From the NCBI GenBank assembly GCA_965217625.1, contig OZ244557.1, positions 124,001-188,000 of the forward strand: DNA of 64,000 nt. The letters are read 5' to 3'. The translations under genes were made by a program, and so were the position numbers. Below are positions 1-8,219 of this stretch, piece by piece. The notes beneath the pieces are model-generated. The model was given only the letters and a program-made list of their open reading frames with translations, was not told where the DNA came from and did not search any database. Source of the DNA: TK10-74A sp965217625 (GTDB lineage Bacteria; Chloroflexota; Dehalococcoidia; Bin125). Within the stretch, counting starts at the first letter, position 1. Each line of letters begins with the position of its first letter.

Positions 1-861
1 TTGAGTTGGGATCTGTGCGAGAGCCCCCCGGATCAGAGATTCGGGAAGCAATGCCGATCCTGCGACCTTGTTCGCGAAGGTCTCTTCGTTTCCCCAGGGG
101 TCGCTGATGTCACAGATGTTCGTTGCATCGTGCGCGCGTGCCACGAGGTGCGCGAGTTCGTGCAGCGCCGTGAACGTCTGGGCGACGACCGTGTCCGAAG
201 TGTTGATCAGGATGCCGGGTGGACCGCCGGTATCCCAGCGCGATGCCCCGCGAAGGTCGGTGATATCCATTCCCTGGCGGAAGACGAAGACGCCGGCCCT
301 CTCGATCCCTGCGACCCAGACAGCGTGAGCCTCCTCGTCTGACTCCCAGCCCCTCTGCAATTGGTCAGTGACGCCCAGGTGCTCCCGGATTTGCTCTCCC
401 ACCCGCTCACCGCTCCGAGGGTCGTGCGGATTGAAGTCCGGCGGCGTGGGGATCCCCAAGTCTTCCGCCGAGGACGTTGCGATCGCCAAGCGGCGCGCCA
501 CTTCGTAGAACTGGTCGAAGCGATGGAGGCGGCCGAGCGTCTCGTAGGACAGCGAAGCGGTGCCGAACTCCGCGGCGCGCCGAAAGTCGCGTTTCGGACT
601 CCGGTTCGGTGATCCGGTCACGATCGAAGAGAACGGCACTAAGTAGACGGTTGCGAGCGCTTCGATCTCCGCGACAGTGGGATCCGCCCTTCCCGCTTCG
701 ATGTCGCTGATACGCAGCTGCGTGCTCTCACAATCGTCGCCAGATCCGTAGACCTTGGCGACTCGCCGCGCAGCTTCGTCCGGCGAGAGACGTACGCCCT
801 CCCTAGCAGTGCGCAGCGCGCTCCCGCTCACTCGGATCGTTGGCGTCGATTCTGCAGGCAC
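1..861 (-). CDS. XRE-type HTH regulator fused to ImmA/IrrE metallopeptidase (partial, runs off left edge)
   Basis: Reading the minus strand gives one open frame from a GTG at 861 to the window edge (287 residues, C-terminus missing). Residues about 12-75 look like a helix-turn-helix (SPDEAARRV and RISDIEAGRADPTVAEIEALA), as in XRE regulators. Residues 234-238 are HELAH, the zinc-binding HExxH motif, followed by NEETFANKVAGSALLPE, which matches the conserved second half of ImmA/IrrE peptidases. Known members cleave or inactivate a partner repressor in mobile elements or stress responses. The start follows a GGGGGG run, and an in-frame TAG lies 21 nt upstream. It borders a toxin-antitoxin cluster. 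The partner repressor is not visible here. Confidence 0.85.
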   Translation of the reverse strand, partial: MPAESTPTIRVSGSALRTAREGVRLSPDEAARRVAKVYGSGDDCESTQLRISDIEAGRADPTVAEIEALATVYLVPFSSIVTGSPNRSPKRDFRRAAEFGTASLSYETLGRLHRFDQFYEVARRLAIATSSAEDLGIPTPPDFNPHDPRSGERVGEQIREHLGVTDQLQRGWESDEEAHAVWVAGIERAGVFVFRQGMDITDLRGASRWDTGGPPGILINTSDTVVAQTFTALHELAHLVARAHDATNICDISDPWGNEETFANKVAGSALLPESLIRGALAQIPTQ

Positions 862-945
862 TGCGCCCCCCGTACACAGACTCTACCCCAGTCGCACCCC
901 CTCCGACTCCCCCCGCCCTCGCCCATCCCGATCCCCGCACCCAAC

Positions 946-1020
946 TCAGCGACCGTTGGCGAAGGGGTTGACGACCCGCAGGCCGCCGTACAGCAGGACG
1001 TTGGTGTCAACGAAGCGCAT
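946..1020 (-). pseudogene. VapC PIN toxin relic, internally deleted to 24 codons
   Basis: This piece begins MRFVDTNVLLYG and ends LRVVNPFANGR, exactly the two ends of the intact PIN toxin at 2141-2557. The middle, about 114 residues with the catalytic Glu and the later Asp residues, is gone and the frame is kept. Only the first catalytic Asp remains, so nuclease activity is not expected. It overlaps the antitoxin relic just as the intact pair overlaps. Together with 1007-1183 it fills most of the otherwise empty stretch 862-1349. Confidence 0.85.
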
Positions 1021-1183
1021 CGCGGCCGTAGAGCGACTCCCGGGGCAGGTTGTCGGCCATGCGCAGCCCGCCGCTGCCGGTCGTGATCTCCCCGACCGCC
1101 TCGTCGAGCAGCCGGCTGCGGCGGTCCCGCGCCGACTCCGGCACCGGGGATTGCGGCCCTGGCCTGTTCGCGCCGTCGTTCAT
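1007..1183 (-). pseudogene. VapB antitoxin relic lacking its DNA-binding N-terminus
   Basis: The 58-codon frame matches the C-terminal half of the intact antitoxin at 2544-2834, including the shared segments SRLLDE, GGLRMADNLPR and RDALR. The ribbon-helix-helix N-terminus is absent, so it could at most be a toxin-neutralising tail. It stays open and overlaps the toxin relic by 14 bp, the same arrangement as in the intact pair, so the locus is a decayed duplicate. No clear ribosome binding site was seen before the ATG at 1183. Confidence 0.8.
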
Positions 1184-1349
1184 CGGCGGAGTCTAGTGTC
1201 GGACGGGGGAAAGGTCACGCGCCCGACGCCCCCTACTCCCCGACCGCACCGCCGCGACGACGCGCCGGGCGTGCGCCGTCGCCGCCGGCACGACCGCTCG
1301 ATCCCACCCCGCGCCGGGCGCGCGATAGACTTGACGGGCGGAGGACGGA

Positions 1350-1655
1350 ATGGCCGAGCAAGCACTGAGCAGCAGCGAGACGCTGGCCCTCCTGCGGGCG
1401 CACAAACCGGTGCTGGCCGAGCGCTTCGGCGTGGTCGACCTGGCGCTGTTCGGCTCCACCGTGCGCGACGAGGCGGGGCCGGACAGCGACATCGACATCC
1501 TCGTCAGCTTCGACCACGTCGTCGGCTGGAAGGATCTCTTCGGTACCGAGCAATACATCGAGAATCTGCTTGGCCGGCGGATCGATCTCGTGATGGAGGG
1601 GGCCGTGCGGGCCGAACTGCGCCCCTACATCAAGGCCGAGGCCGTGTATGCCTGA
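1350..1655 (+). CDS. mntA: MntA-type nucleotidyltransferase antitoxin
   Basis: This 101-residue minimal nucleotidyltransferase has the family signature GS (residues 35-36) followed by DxD (47 and 49) within GSTVRDEAGPDSDIDILV. In characterised MNT/HEPN modules this protein adenylylates the HEPN toxin and so neutralises it. GGAGG lies 5 nt before the ATG and a TAGACT -10-like box at 1326-1331 gives a very short leader. Its stop overlaps the HEPN start by 8 bp, which indicates coupled translation. All catalytic residues are present, so the module looks intact. Confidence 0.9.
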   Translation: MAEQALSSSETLALLRAHKPVLAERFGVVDLALFGSTVRDEAGPDSDIDILVSFDHVVGWKDLFGTEQYIENLLGRRIDLVMEGAVRAELRPYIKAEAVYA

Positions 1656-2016
1656 GCGCCGCTGGGATCTGTACGTGCGCGACATGCTTGATGCCTGCGG
1701 GAAGGTCACGGACCGCGCGGCGGGACTGGACCGCGCCACGTTCTTCGCCACGCATGTCCTGTACGATGCGGTGCTGTGGAATCTGACAATTCTTGGCGAA
1801 GCGTCGACGCGCGTGCCGGAATCCGTCAAGGCGGCGCATCAGGAAATCCCCTGGCACGCCATCGCCAACACTCGAAACCGGGTCGTCCACGGGTATCCCT
1901 CCATCCGCGAAGAGAGCGTCTGGAAGATCATCCACGATGACATCCCCGAGTTGATGCCCCAGTTGCGCGCGCTGTTGGCGGAGGCGGAAGCACAAGGCGG
2001 AGCCGATCCCACGTAG
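1648..2016 (+). CDS. hepT: HepT-like HEPN ribonuclease toxin
   Basis: This 122-residue all-helical protein of the DUF86/HepT family carries the HEPN catalytic motif R-x4-H at residues 76-81 (RNRVVH), followed by Gly-Tyr83, the tyrosine usually modified by the MntA partner. HEPN proteins cleave RNA as dimers. It overlaps mntA by 8 bp and is very likely co-transcribed. A hairpin at 2066-2085 follows. The module sits beside two VapBC loci and an ImmA-type gene, so a defence or element-stabilising role is plausible. Confidence 0.9.
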   Translation: MPERRWDLYVRDMLDACGKVTDRAAGLDRATFFATHVLYDAVLWNLTILGEASTRVPESVKAAHQEIPWHAIANTRNRVVHGYPSIREESVWKIIHDDIPELMPQLRALLAEAEAQGGADPT

Positions 2017-2065
2017 ACCCCGCGGCCGGAAACCGGCACTTCGCCCACCCGCTCCGGTCCCGCTT

Positions 2066-2085
2066 CTCCATCGCTTCAGATGGAG
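2066..2085. terminator. Hairpin between convergent genes
   Basis: CTCCATC, a 6-nt loop and GATGGAG form a perfect 7-bp stem in the 124-bp gap between hepT (plus) and vapC (minus). No T-tract follows on the minus strand and only a G-run follows on the plus strand, so this is a weak bidirectional terminator candidate. Confidence 0.4.
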
Positions 2086-2140
2086 GGGGGGTTAGGGGGT
2101 GAGGTCGGCGCCCTCGCCCATGCCGCTGCCCGCAGCCGCT

Positions 2141-2557
2141 TCAGCGACCGTCCGCGAAGGGGTTGACGACCCGCAGGCCGGCGTAGTCCTGGCCCGCGTT
2201 CATGTCCTCCGAGTAGACCGCGTCGCAGCCCAGGGCGTGTGCCGCGGCGAGGATCGCGGCGTCCCAATAGGACAGCCCGAAGCGCCGGCTGATCGACACA
2301 CCGGCGCGAAAGATCTCGTGGGTCACGGCCTGCACCGGGAAGTCGTCGAGCGACGCCAGGAATCGCAACGCCTGCTCGGGCGTGAGGGCCGCCGGACGGC
2401 TCGGACGCGTGGCCTGGTAGTAGAACTCCTGCAGCACCTGCACCGAGAGCGCCAAGTCGCCCTCCGTCAGCAAGGCTAGGGCGCGACCGCGTTTCGCGTC
2501 GTCCTCTGACGCGGTGCTGACGGCGTAGAGCAGGACGTTGGTGTCAACGAAGCGCAT
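2141..2557 (-). CDS. vapC: VapC-type PIN-domain RNase toxin
   Basis: This 138-residue PIN domain has the acidic site complete: Asp5 in RFVDTN, Glu44 in VLQEFYY, Asp99 in SYWDAAI and Asp118 in VYSEDM. PIN toxins cleave RNA with bound metal ions, often initiator tRNA or rRNA. It overlaps the upstream antitoxin by 14 bp, the standard coupled layout. A deleted copy of the pair lies 1.1 kb away at 946-1183. Confidence 0.93.
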   Translation of the reverse strand: MRFVDTNVLLYAVSTASEDDAKRGRALALLTEGDLALSVQVLQEFYYQATRPSRPAALTPEQALRFLASLDDFPVQAVTHEIFRAGVSISRRFGLSYWDAAILAAAHALGCDAVYSEDMNAGQDYAGLRVVNPFADGR

Positions 2558-2834
2558 CGCGGTCGTAGATCGCGTCCCGTGGCAGGTTGTCGGCCATGCG
2601 CAGCCCGCCGCCGTCGGCCGTGATCCCGCCGATCACCTCGTCCAGCAACCGGCTGCGGCGTTCCCGCGCCGACTCCGGCGCCGGGAGGTCCGGCCCGGTC
2701 CCGTCCGGTTGCCCGCGGCCGAGACGCCGCAGGTAGTCGCGCACAAGGGCCGAGACCGACGTGTCGAGTTCCGCCGCCCGGATGCGGGCGAGCCGATGCG
2801 TGTCGTCATCGACCGACACCGTGATGTTCCTCAT
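2544..2834 (-). CDS. vapB: VapB-type ribbon-helix-helix antitoxin
   Basis: The 96-residue protein begins MRNITVSVDDDTHRLARIRA, a ribbon-helix-helix DNA-binding start, and ends in a flexible tail (SRLLDEVIGGI...NLPRDAIYD) that would bind the toxin. I chose the ATG at 2834 because GAGG lies about 7 nt before it. Another ATG at 2840 touches the GGTGAGG directly. It overlaps vapC and probably represses its own promoter, as is usual for VapB proteins. Confidence 0.88.
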   Translation of the reverse strand: MRNITVSVDDDTHRLARIRAAELDTSVSALVRDYLRRLGRGQPDGTGPDLPAPESARERRSRLLDEVIGGITADGGGLRMADNLPRDAIYDRDALR

Positions 2835-2948
2835 GCACATCCTCACCGATTCTGTGTTGCACAGCCTATCAGGCGCCGCGACCGCCCTGCAATTCCGCAC
2901 CCGCCGGAAGGCCCGCGCCGTCGCTCCGGATGGTACCTGAGACGCCCC

Positions 2949-3803
2949 CTACGCCTCGACCGCCCGCACGGCCTCGACGACGCGCAGGGCGTGCGCCGTC
3001 GCCGCGACGTCGTGGACGCGCACGATGTGCACCCCCAGCCAGGCCGCCAGCGTGTTGAACGCCAGCGTCGCCTCGCCCAGCCCCGAGACCGACTGCACCG
3101 CCGACGACGGCAGCTTCGGCGACCCCAGCAGCTCGGCCAGGAAGCCCTTGCGCGAGGCCGACACCAGCACCGGCCGCCCCAACTCCAGCAGCGCCGGCGT
3201 GTCGAGCAGCATGCGCACGTTGTCGGCGGCCGGCTTGGCGAACTCGTAGCCGGGGTCGAGCCAGACCTGCGACACCCCCTGCGACGTCAGCGCCGCCACC
3301 CGGTCGGCCAGGAACGACCGCACCTCCTGCCCGACGTCGGCGTAGCGCTGGTCGGCGCGGCGGTGCTGCTTGGGACGCCCCCGCATGTGCATCACGACCA
3401 GCGGCACGCCCGTGTCCGCCGCGACCCGCACCGTCTCGGCGTCGCTGCCGGCCGACACGTCGTTGACGACGTGCGCCCCCGCCGCGACCGCCGCCCGCGC
3501 GACCGACCCCCGCCACGTATCGACCGACACCAGGATGCCCTCGCCGGCCAGGCCCGCCACCACCGGGCAGAGCCGGTCGATCTCCTCCTGCGCGCTGGGC
3601 GACTCGCCGCCGCTGCGCGTCGAATGCGCCCCCACGTCGACCAGCGCCGCGCCGTCGGCGACGAGCCCGCGCGCCCGTTCGACCGCCGCCGCCGCCGTCA
3701 CCACGCTCTCCGAGACCGGCGAGTCGGTCGCCACGTTGAGGATGCCCATGATCGCCGTGCGGCGCGTGCAATCGAGCACCCGGTCGCCGATGGGGATGCG
3801 CAT
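2949..3803 (-). CDS. folP: Dihydropteroate synthase-like enzyme
   Basis: This 284-residue TIM-barrel protein carries the DHPS landmarks in order: MGILNV near residue 18, VDVG..STRSG, VSVDTWRG, GAHVVNDVSAG, VVMHMRGRP, LDPGYEFAK, SASRKGFL and a final VRVHDV. DHPS joins a pterin pyrophosphate to p-aminobenzoate in folate synthesis. Two loops deviate: the usual NVTPDSF reads NVATDSP, and STRPG reads STRSG. In E. coli, changing that proline to serine gives sulfonamide resistance. No other folate gene is adjacent. It starts 5 bp after a hotdog-fold gene, so the two are co-transcribed. A pterin-binding enzyme with another substrate remains possible. Confidence 0.78.
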   Translation of the reverse strand: MRIPIGDRVLDCTRRTAIMGILNVATDSPVSESVVTAAAAVERARGLVADGAALVDVGAHSTRSGGESPSAQEEIDRLCPVVAGLAGEGILVSVDTWRGSVARAAVAAGAHVVNDVSAGSDAETVRVAADTGVPLVVMHMRGRPKQHRRADQRYADVGQEVRSFLADRVAALTSQGVSQVWLDPGYEFAKPAADNVRMLLDTPALLELGRPVLVSASRKGFLAELLGSPKLPSSAVQSVSGLGEATLAFNTLAAWLGVHIVRVHDVAATAHALRVVEAVRAVEA

Positions 3804-3808
3804 CGGCG

Positions 3809-4672
3809 CTACCCTCCCCCCTCGCCGGGCTCGGGCGGTGCCAGCGCCAGCGGCTGCTGCGTCTGCGCCAGGCTGGCCAGCGCGATGCGGCCCAGCGGTC
3901 CGCGCCGGTCGTAGAGCGCCCCGTCGCAGACGACGAATCCCCCACCCCCCTGGCGGCTCGTCGCTACGACGCAGAGCCACTCGTCCGACGGGTCGCGATG
4001 CAGGTACAGCGTGATGTCGGCGTTGATGAAGCCGACCGCCCCCTCGCGCCGGCGCGACGGCTCGGCGTTGGCCAGCGGGCTGAGCGAGTCGGCCGTCGCC
4101 GCCGCCCGCGACAGCGGGCTCAGCGGCTCGCCGGGCACGATGTCGGCCGGGTTGCGAATCCACAGCATCGGCCGCTGCGACGCCCCCCACTGCCCGACCG
4201 GCCGCCACTCGACCGTCGAGTGGTAGGCCTCGGCGCCCCCGGCCATGTTCGCCGGCCTCCGCGGCAGCGACTCCGGGTCGGGCGGCCGCGCCGCGTCGAC
4301 GTCCAGCGCCTCGCCGGTCGGCAGGTCCGACGGCCGCAGCGCCAGCGCCGTCGCCCGCGCCACCTCGACCGTCTCGTCCCCCCGCGACGTGAACAGCCCC
4401 GACTGCACCACCTGGATGCGCCGCCCCTCCCGCACAACCGCCGTGCGCGCCTCGAGCGGCTGCATCGGCGCCGGCCGCATCAGGTCGATGGTCAGCCGCG
4501 CGACCCGCAGCTCGGGCCGCAGCGCCCCCTCGACGCCGCGCGCCAGCAGCGCCGCCGTCGCCGCGCCGTGCACCAGGTCGAGGCTCCACACGCTGCGCGC
4601 GCAGCGATTGGGCAGCAGCAGCGTGCGACCGCCCTCGTCGGGCTGCGGCTGGAACAGCGCGGGCGCGCTCAT
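3809..4672 (-). CDS. Acyl-CoA thioesterase-like double-hotdog protein
   Basis: This 287-residue protein has two hotdog-like halves, as in the TesB/4HBT_3 thioesterase family. The N-terminal half contains an HGAATAALLARGVE helix followed by LTIDLMRPAPMQPLEA, and the C-terminal half contains SPLSRAAATADSLSPLAN and INADITLYLHRDP. Family members hydrolyse acyl-CoA esters. The catalytic Asp/Thr/Gln of TesB was not assigned with certainty. The start at 4672 has GGAGGG about 8 nt upstream and replaces a longer reading from 4711. It is the first gene of a two-gene unit with the folP-like gene. Confidence 0.72.
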   Translation of the reverse strand: MSAPALFQPQPDEGGRTLLLPNRCARSVWSLDLVHGAATAALLARGVEGALRPELRVARLTIDLMRPAPMQPLEARTAVVREGRRIQVVQSGLFTSRGDETVEVARATALALRPSDLPTGEALDVDAARPPDPESLPRRPANMAGGAEAYHSTVEWRPVGQWGASQRPMLWIRNPADIVPGEPLSPLSRAAATADSLSPLANAEPSRRREGAVGFINADITLYLHRDPSDEWLCVVATSRQGGGGFVVCDGALYDRRGPLGRIALASLAQTQQPLALAPPEPGEGGG

Positions 4673-4759
4673 CCGATCGACCCTCCCCTCCGGCGTCGCC
4701 CCACTCGCCACGACGCGACGCCGCGAAGCCTATCGGCCGCCGCCCTCGTCCAGAACCCC

Positions 4760-5407
4760 TCAGTCGGGCGTGATCGTCTCGACGGCCCGCCACATGTACC
4801 ACGACCCCACGCTGCGATAGGGCGCCCAGGGCGCGCCGATGGCCGTCGCGCGCTCCGCGCCGGGCGTCTCCGGCAGCCCGTAGACCGCCTGCATCCCCTT
4901 GCGCACCCCCAGGTCGCCGACCGGCAGCACGTCGGGCCGGCCCAGGTGGAACATCAGGAACATGTGCGCCGTCCACACGCCGATGCCCCGCACCGACGTC
5001 AGCTGCGCCGTGACCGCCGCGTCGTCGAGCGCCGCCAGCCCGTCCAGCGGCAGTCGCCCATCGACGACGTGCTGGGCCAGGTCGCGCAGGTACGACGTCT
5101 TCTGCCGCGAGAGCCCCGCCCCGCGCAACTCCGCGTCGCCGGCCTGCAGGAAGTCGGCCGGCGCCGGCGCCGCCTCGGCGTCGCCGAACAGTGCGAACGT
5201 CCGCCGCATGATCGCGTTGGCCGCCGCCCCGCCCAGCTGCTGGTGGAAGACGTTGCGCACCAGCGCCCCGTACGGGTCGGCGCTGGGCCGCGGCGTATAG
5301 GGCCCGTGCGCGTCGATCAGCGCCCCCAGCCGGGGGTCGGCCGCGCGCAGGTGTCGGTAGGCCGTCGTCAGGGGGAAGCGCGGTCGTGGGGTGGTGCGGT
5401 TGGTCAT
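4760..5407 (-). CDS. AlkA-like DNA-3-methyladenine glycosylase
   Basis: This 215-residue protein of the helix-hairpin-helix glycosylase superfamily contains LTSVRGIGVWTAHMFLMF (the DNA-binding hairpin, about residues 135-152) followed by VLPVGDLGVRKG, whose Asp is the catalytic position. VRNVFHQQLGGAAANAI matches the conserved AlkA helix. The enzyme would excise alkylated bases. It lacks the long N-terminal domain of E. coli AlkA and is nearer the compact type. The start at 5407 is supported by GAGGAGG just upstream. Confidence 0.86.
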   Translation of the reverse strand: MTNRTTPRPRFPLTTAYRHLRAADPRLGALIDAHGPYTPRPSADPYGALVRNVFHQQLGGAAANAIMRRTFALFGDAEAAPAPADFLQAGDAELRGAGLSRQKTSYLRDLAQHVVDGRLPLDGLAALDDAAVTAQLTSVRGIGVWTAHMFLMFHLGRPDVLPVGDLGVRKGMQAVYGLPETPGAERATAIGAPWAPYRSVGSWYMWRAVETITPD

Positions 5408-5481
5408 CGGCCTCCTCGGGGGTCGGTAGTGTAGGGGTGGGCTTTGGCCGGGATCAGAGTGTGCAGCAGCGCACTGGGGGT

Positions 5482-8124
5482 CTACTCGCCGAGCGCGCCC
5501 CGATGCACGTCCTCCAACCCTTCCGGCAGCGGACCCGTGAAGCGGTCCCAGTCGAGCCACACTTGGAATAAGTTGCGCGGTTCGCCCAACTCCACCGGAA
5601 TCGGGCCACTCAACTGGTTGTCGTGCAGATCCAGGATCACTAGGTTCGTCAGACTTCCGATCTCCGCCGGGATCGCGCCGCTCAACTGGTTGCCGTCCAG
5701 CCGGAGACTCACCAAATTGCGCAGCGACCCCAACTCCGCTGGGATCGGACCGCTCAACTGATTGTTGCTTAGGTGGAGGTCTTCCAGGCTCTCCAGTGAC
5801 CCCAACTCCGCCGGGATCGCGCCGCTCAACTGGTTGCTTCTGAGGTAGAGCTGTTCCAGCCCGCGCAGTGACCCCAACTCCGCCGGAATCGCGCCGCTCA
5901 AGTAGTTCACTGACAGACTAAGTTCTCGCAGATCCGCGAGGTGGCCCAACTCCACCGGGATCGGGCCGCTGAGGCGATTCTCTCCCAAGGCAAGGGTGCG
6001 CAGTCCTGATAGACGACCCAACTCTGATGGGATGTGGCCCGTGAGATCGCGGGTCCACAGCCCGAGACCTAGTACCCGCTCCGGTACCCCGCCGACCGTG
6101 ATGCCCTCCCACTCCGTGATCGGTATGTGGGCGTCCCAGTTTAGAGCAACGTCGCCGACAAGCGCGGGCTCCGCGGTGAGCAGAACCACGCAATCGCCCA
6201 CGAGACCGGGGTTGTCGACAGGGTTCGGCACCGCCGTTCCGTTCGCGCACAACTCCGCTGGCCGGACCGGCGGCGGGCAATCCGGCAGGCCAACGTCGTC
6301 GAGGTCGTGATTCGTCGTGTTCTGGAGCACTACGGGGGCGCAGCCCGCGAGACCCGCGTTGCCGCGCAGTGACACGCTCTGCAGGCCTTCCAGGTAGCCC
6401 AGCGCGGCGGGGACCGGGCCGCTTAGTTGGTTGTCGTGCAGGTGCAGCGACTCGAGGAAGCGCAGGCCGCCAAGGGTCGGGGGGATGGGGCCGAAGAGGC
6501 GGTTACCGTGCAGCCCCAAATGTCCTAGTGAGCCGAGGGCGCCGAGTTCGAGGGGGACCGGGCCGGTCAGCTGGTTGTCGGACAAGTCCAGTTCCCGGAG
6601 TCCCGCGAGGCGACCCAACCGGGGCGGGAGGTGACCCGTGAGTCCGCGCGCCGGGAGCTCAAGTGCCACGACGCGCGGTGGATCTCCCCCGATCGTGATG
6701 CCTTCCCAGGTGGTCATCGGCCGGTCCGCGTCCCAATCGAGCACGGCCTCGCCGGCGAGCGGATCCCGTGCCTTGAGCAAGACCGTGCAGTCGCGAACGA
6801 GTTCCGGATTGTCCTCTGGCCTCGCGACCACCGTGCCGTTCTCACACAGGTCCCATGAATGAGGCGGCGGTGGACAGGCAGGCAGACCGTCCACGCCGTA
6901 CTCCAGATCCCACCCCAAGGGGAGGCAGCCCGTCAGGCCCGGGTTGCCACCGAGTTCGAGCCACTGCTTCCGGGGTCCGTCCGCGAAAACGACTGCCAGG
7001 GCCGCTGGAATCGAGCCGCTCAGTTGGTTGTTGTTGAGGTGCAAAATCGACACGCGCAAAGACCCAAGCGCCGGCGGGATCGAGCCCGTGAGTTGGTTGT
7101 GGGCCAAGTACAAATCCTGCAGCATGCTCAGCGACCCCAGTGCCGCCGGGATTTCACCCGTCAACTGGTTGGCACTCAGCACGAGGTGGACTAGGTTCCG
7201 CAACAGGCCCAACTCCGCAGGGATCCGTCCGCTGAGTTGGTTCTGTTGCAGGTCTAGCACTGCCAGGTTGCGCAGCGTCCCCAACTCCGACGGGATCGGG
7301 CCGGTCAAGCGGTTGCTGCCCAGATCTAGGTTCCACAGATTGTGCAGCGCCCCCAGTTCCGGCGGGATCGGCCCCGTCAGCCAGTTGTGGCTGAGATCCA
7401 GGCGCCCCAGATTGTGCAGCGCTCCCAGTTCCGGTGGGATGGGCCCCGACAACCGGCCCCGATCAAAACCGGCGGTGGCTAGCGATAGTTCCCCCAGCTC
7501 CGACAGTCCGCCCAGTTCCGGCGGTACGCGACCGCTGAGATCGTGGGACGGAAGGATCAGTCTGCGCACGCGCGGTGGCGTCCCCTCGATCGCGACACCC
7601 GCCCACTGCGTGATGCGTGTACCTGCCCTCCAGTTCAGCGTTCCCTCTCCGGCCAGCACATCCCTGGACGCCAACAGCGCCTCGCAATCCGCCACCAGCC
7701 CCGGGTTTCCCTCCGGGTCCTCTACCGCGATGCCGTTCTCACACGGCGATTGCTCCTCCTCCACCGGCTCCGGCGCGATGTCCGTCTCCGCTTCCTCCGC
7801 CGGCGCGGGCGCGGCCTCGGTCGTCTCTACCTCCGCCTCTGCTGCAGGCGGCTCGGGCGCGGCCTCGGTTGCCGCGATCTGCGCCTCTGCCGCAGGCGGC
7901 TCGGGCGCGGCCTCGGCCGGCTCGACCGTCTCCTCAACTGGCTCCGCCTCGACCTCTGCCTCCGCTTCCTCCGCCGGCTCCGCCTCGACCTCCTCCTCGA
8001 CCTCGACCTCCGCCGCCGCCTCCTCCTCCCCTCCCCCACCCCCCGACGACAGCGCGACCACGACCGCCACGACGACGGCCACGACCACTACCGGAACCAC
8101 GAACCAGAGGAGACGCAAGCGCAC
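5482..8124 (-). CDS. Membrane-anchored leucine-rich-repeat surface protein (LRR copy 1)
   Basis: This 880-residue protein starts with a signal-anchor (about residues 4-26, VVPVVVVAVVVAVVV), then a roughly 100-residue Glu/Ala/Pro-rich stalk, then three LRR cassettes. Each cassette opens with a Cys-containing cap (CENG...DC..LL...W......WEGI), resembling the plant LRRNT_2 cap, and continues with 24-residue repeats of the type LxxLxLSxNxLTGPIPxELG. The first two cassettes close with GC...C.PPP. The topology predicts a cytoplasmic N-terminus and external repeats, so an adhesin or recognition role is inferred. A paralogue of identical length is at 12820-15462. No enzymatic domain was seen. Confidence 0.88.
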   Translation of the reverse strand: MRLRLLWFVVPVVVVAVVVAVVVALSSGGGGGEEEAAAEVEVEEEVEAEPAEEAEAEVEAEPVEETVEPAEAAPEPPAAEAQIAATEAAPEPPAAEAEVETTEAAPAPAEEAETDIAPEPVEEEQSPCENGIAVEDPEGNPGLVADCEALLASRDVLAGEGTLNWRAGTRITQWAGVAIEGTPPRVRRLILPSHDLSGRVPPELGGLSELGELSLATAGFDRGRLSGPIPPELGALHNLGRLDLSHNWLTGPIPPELGALHNLWNLDLGSNRLTGPIPSELGTLRNLAVLDLQQNQLSGRIPAELGLLRNLVHLVLSANQLTGEIPAALGSLSMLQDLYLAHNQLTGSIPPALGSLRVSILHLNNNQLSGSIPAALAVVFADGPRKQWLELGGNPGLTGCLPLGWDLEYGVDGLPACPPPPHSWDLCENGTVVARPEDNPELVRDCTVLLKARDPLAGEAVLDWDADRPMTTWEGITIGGDPPRVVALELPARGLTGHLPPRLGRLAGLRELDLSDNQLTGPVPLELGALGSLGHLGLHGNRLFGPIPPTLGGLRFLESLHLHDNQLSGPVPAALGYLEGLQSVSLRGNAGLAGCAPVVLQNTTNHDLDDVGLPDCPPPVRPAELCANGTAVPNPVDNPGLVGDCVVLLTAEPALVGDVALNWDAHIPITEWEGITVGGVPERVLGLGLWTRDLTGHIPSELGRLSGLRTLALGENRLSGPIPVELGHLADLRELSLSVNYLSGAIPAELGSLRGLEQLYLRSNQLSGAIPAELGSLESLEDLHLSNNQLSGPIPAELGSLRNLVSLRLDGNQLSGAIPAEIGSLTNLVILDLHDNQLSGPIPVELGEPRNLFQVWLDWDRFTGPLPEGLEDVHRGALGE

Positions 8125-8175
8125 GGATCACATCCATCCGAACCGCACCCCTGCGTACCTCCACGCTACACCCTC
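8125..8175 (-). promoter_or_regulatory. Upstream region shared by the two LRR genes
   Basis: The bases directly before LRR copy 1 closely match those before LRR copy 2 (15463-15512), including GCACGGATCAC at the gene edge, AACCGCACCCCTGCGTACC and CTACACC, with few changes. The conserved block probably holds the leader and promoter kept after gene duplication. A clear -35/-10 pair could not be assigned. Confidence 0.55.
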
Positions 8176-8219
8176 CGCGGCACGACTGCGCCCGCGTACC
8201 ATGGACCGACGGAGGAGCC

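Noticed and set aside
7543..8124. Plus-strand Arg/Leu- and Ser/Ala-rich proteins opposite the LRR stalk
   Set aside because: Low-complexity shadows of the Glu/Ala-rich stalk codons on the minus strand.
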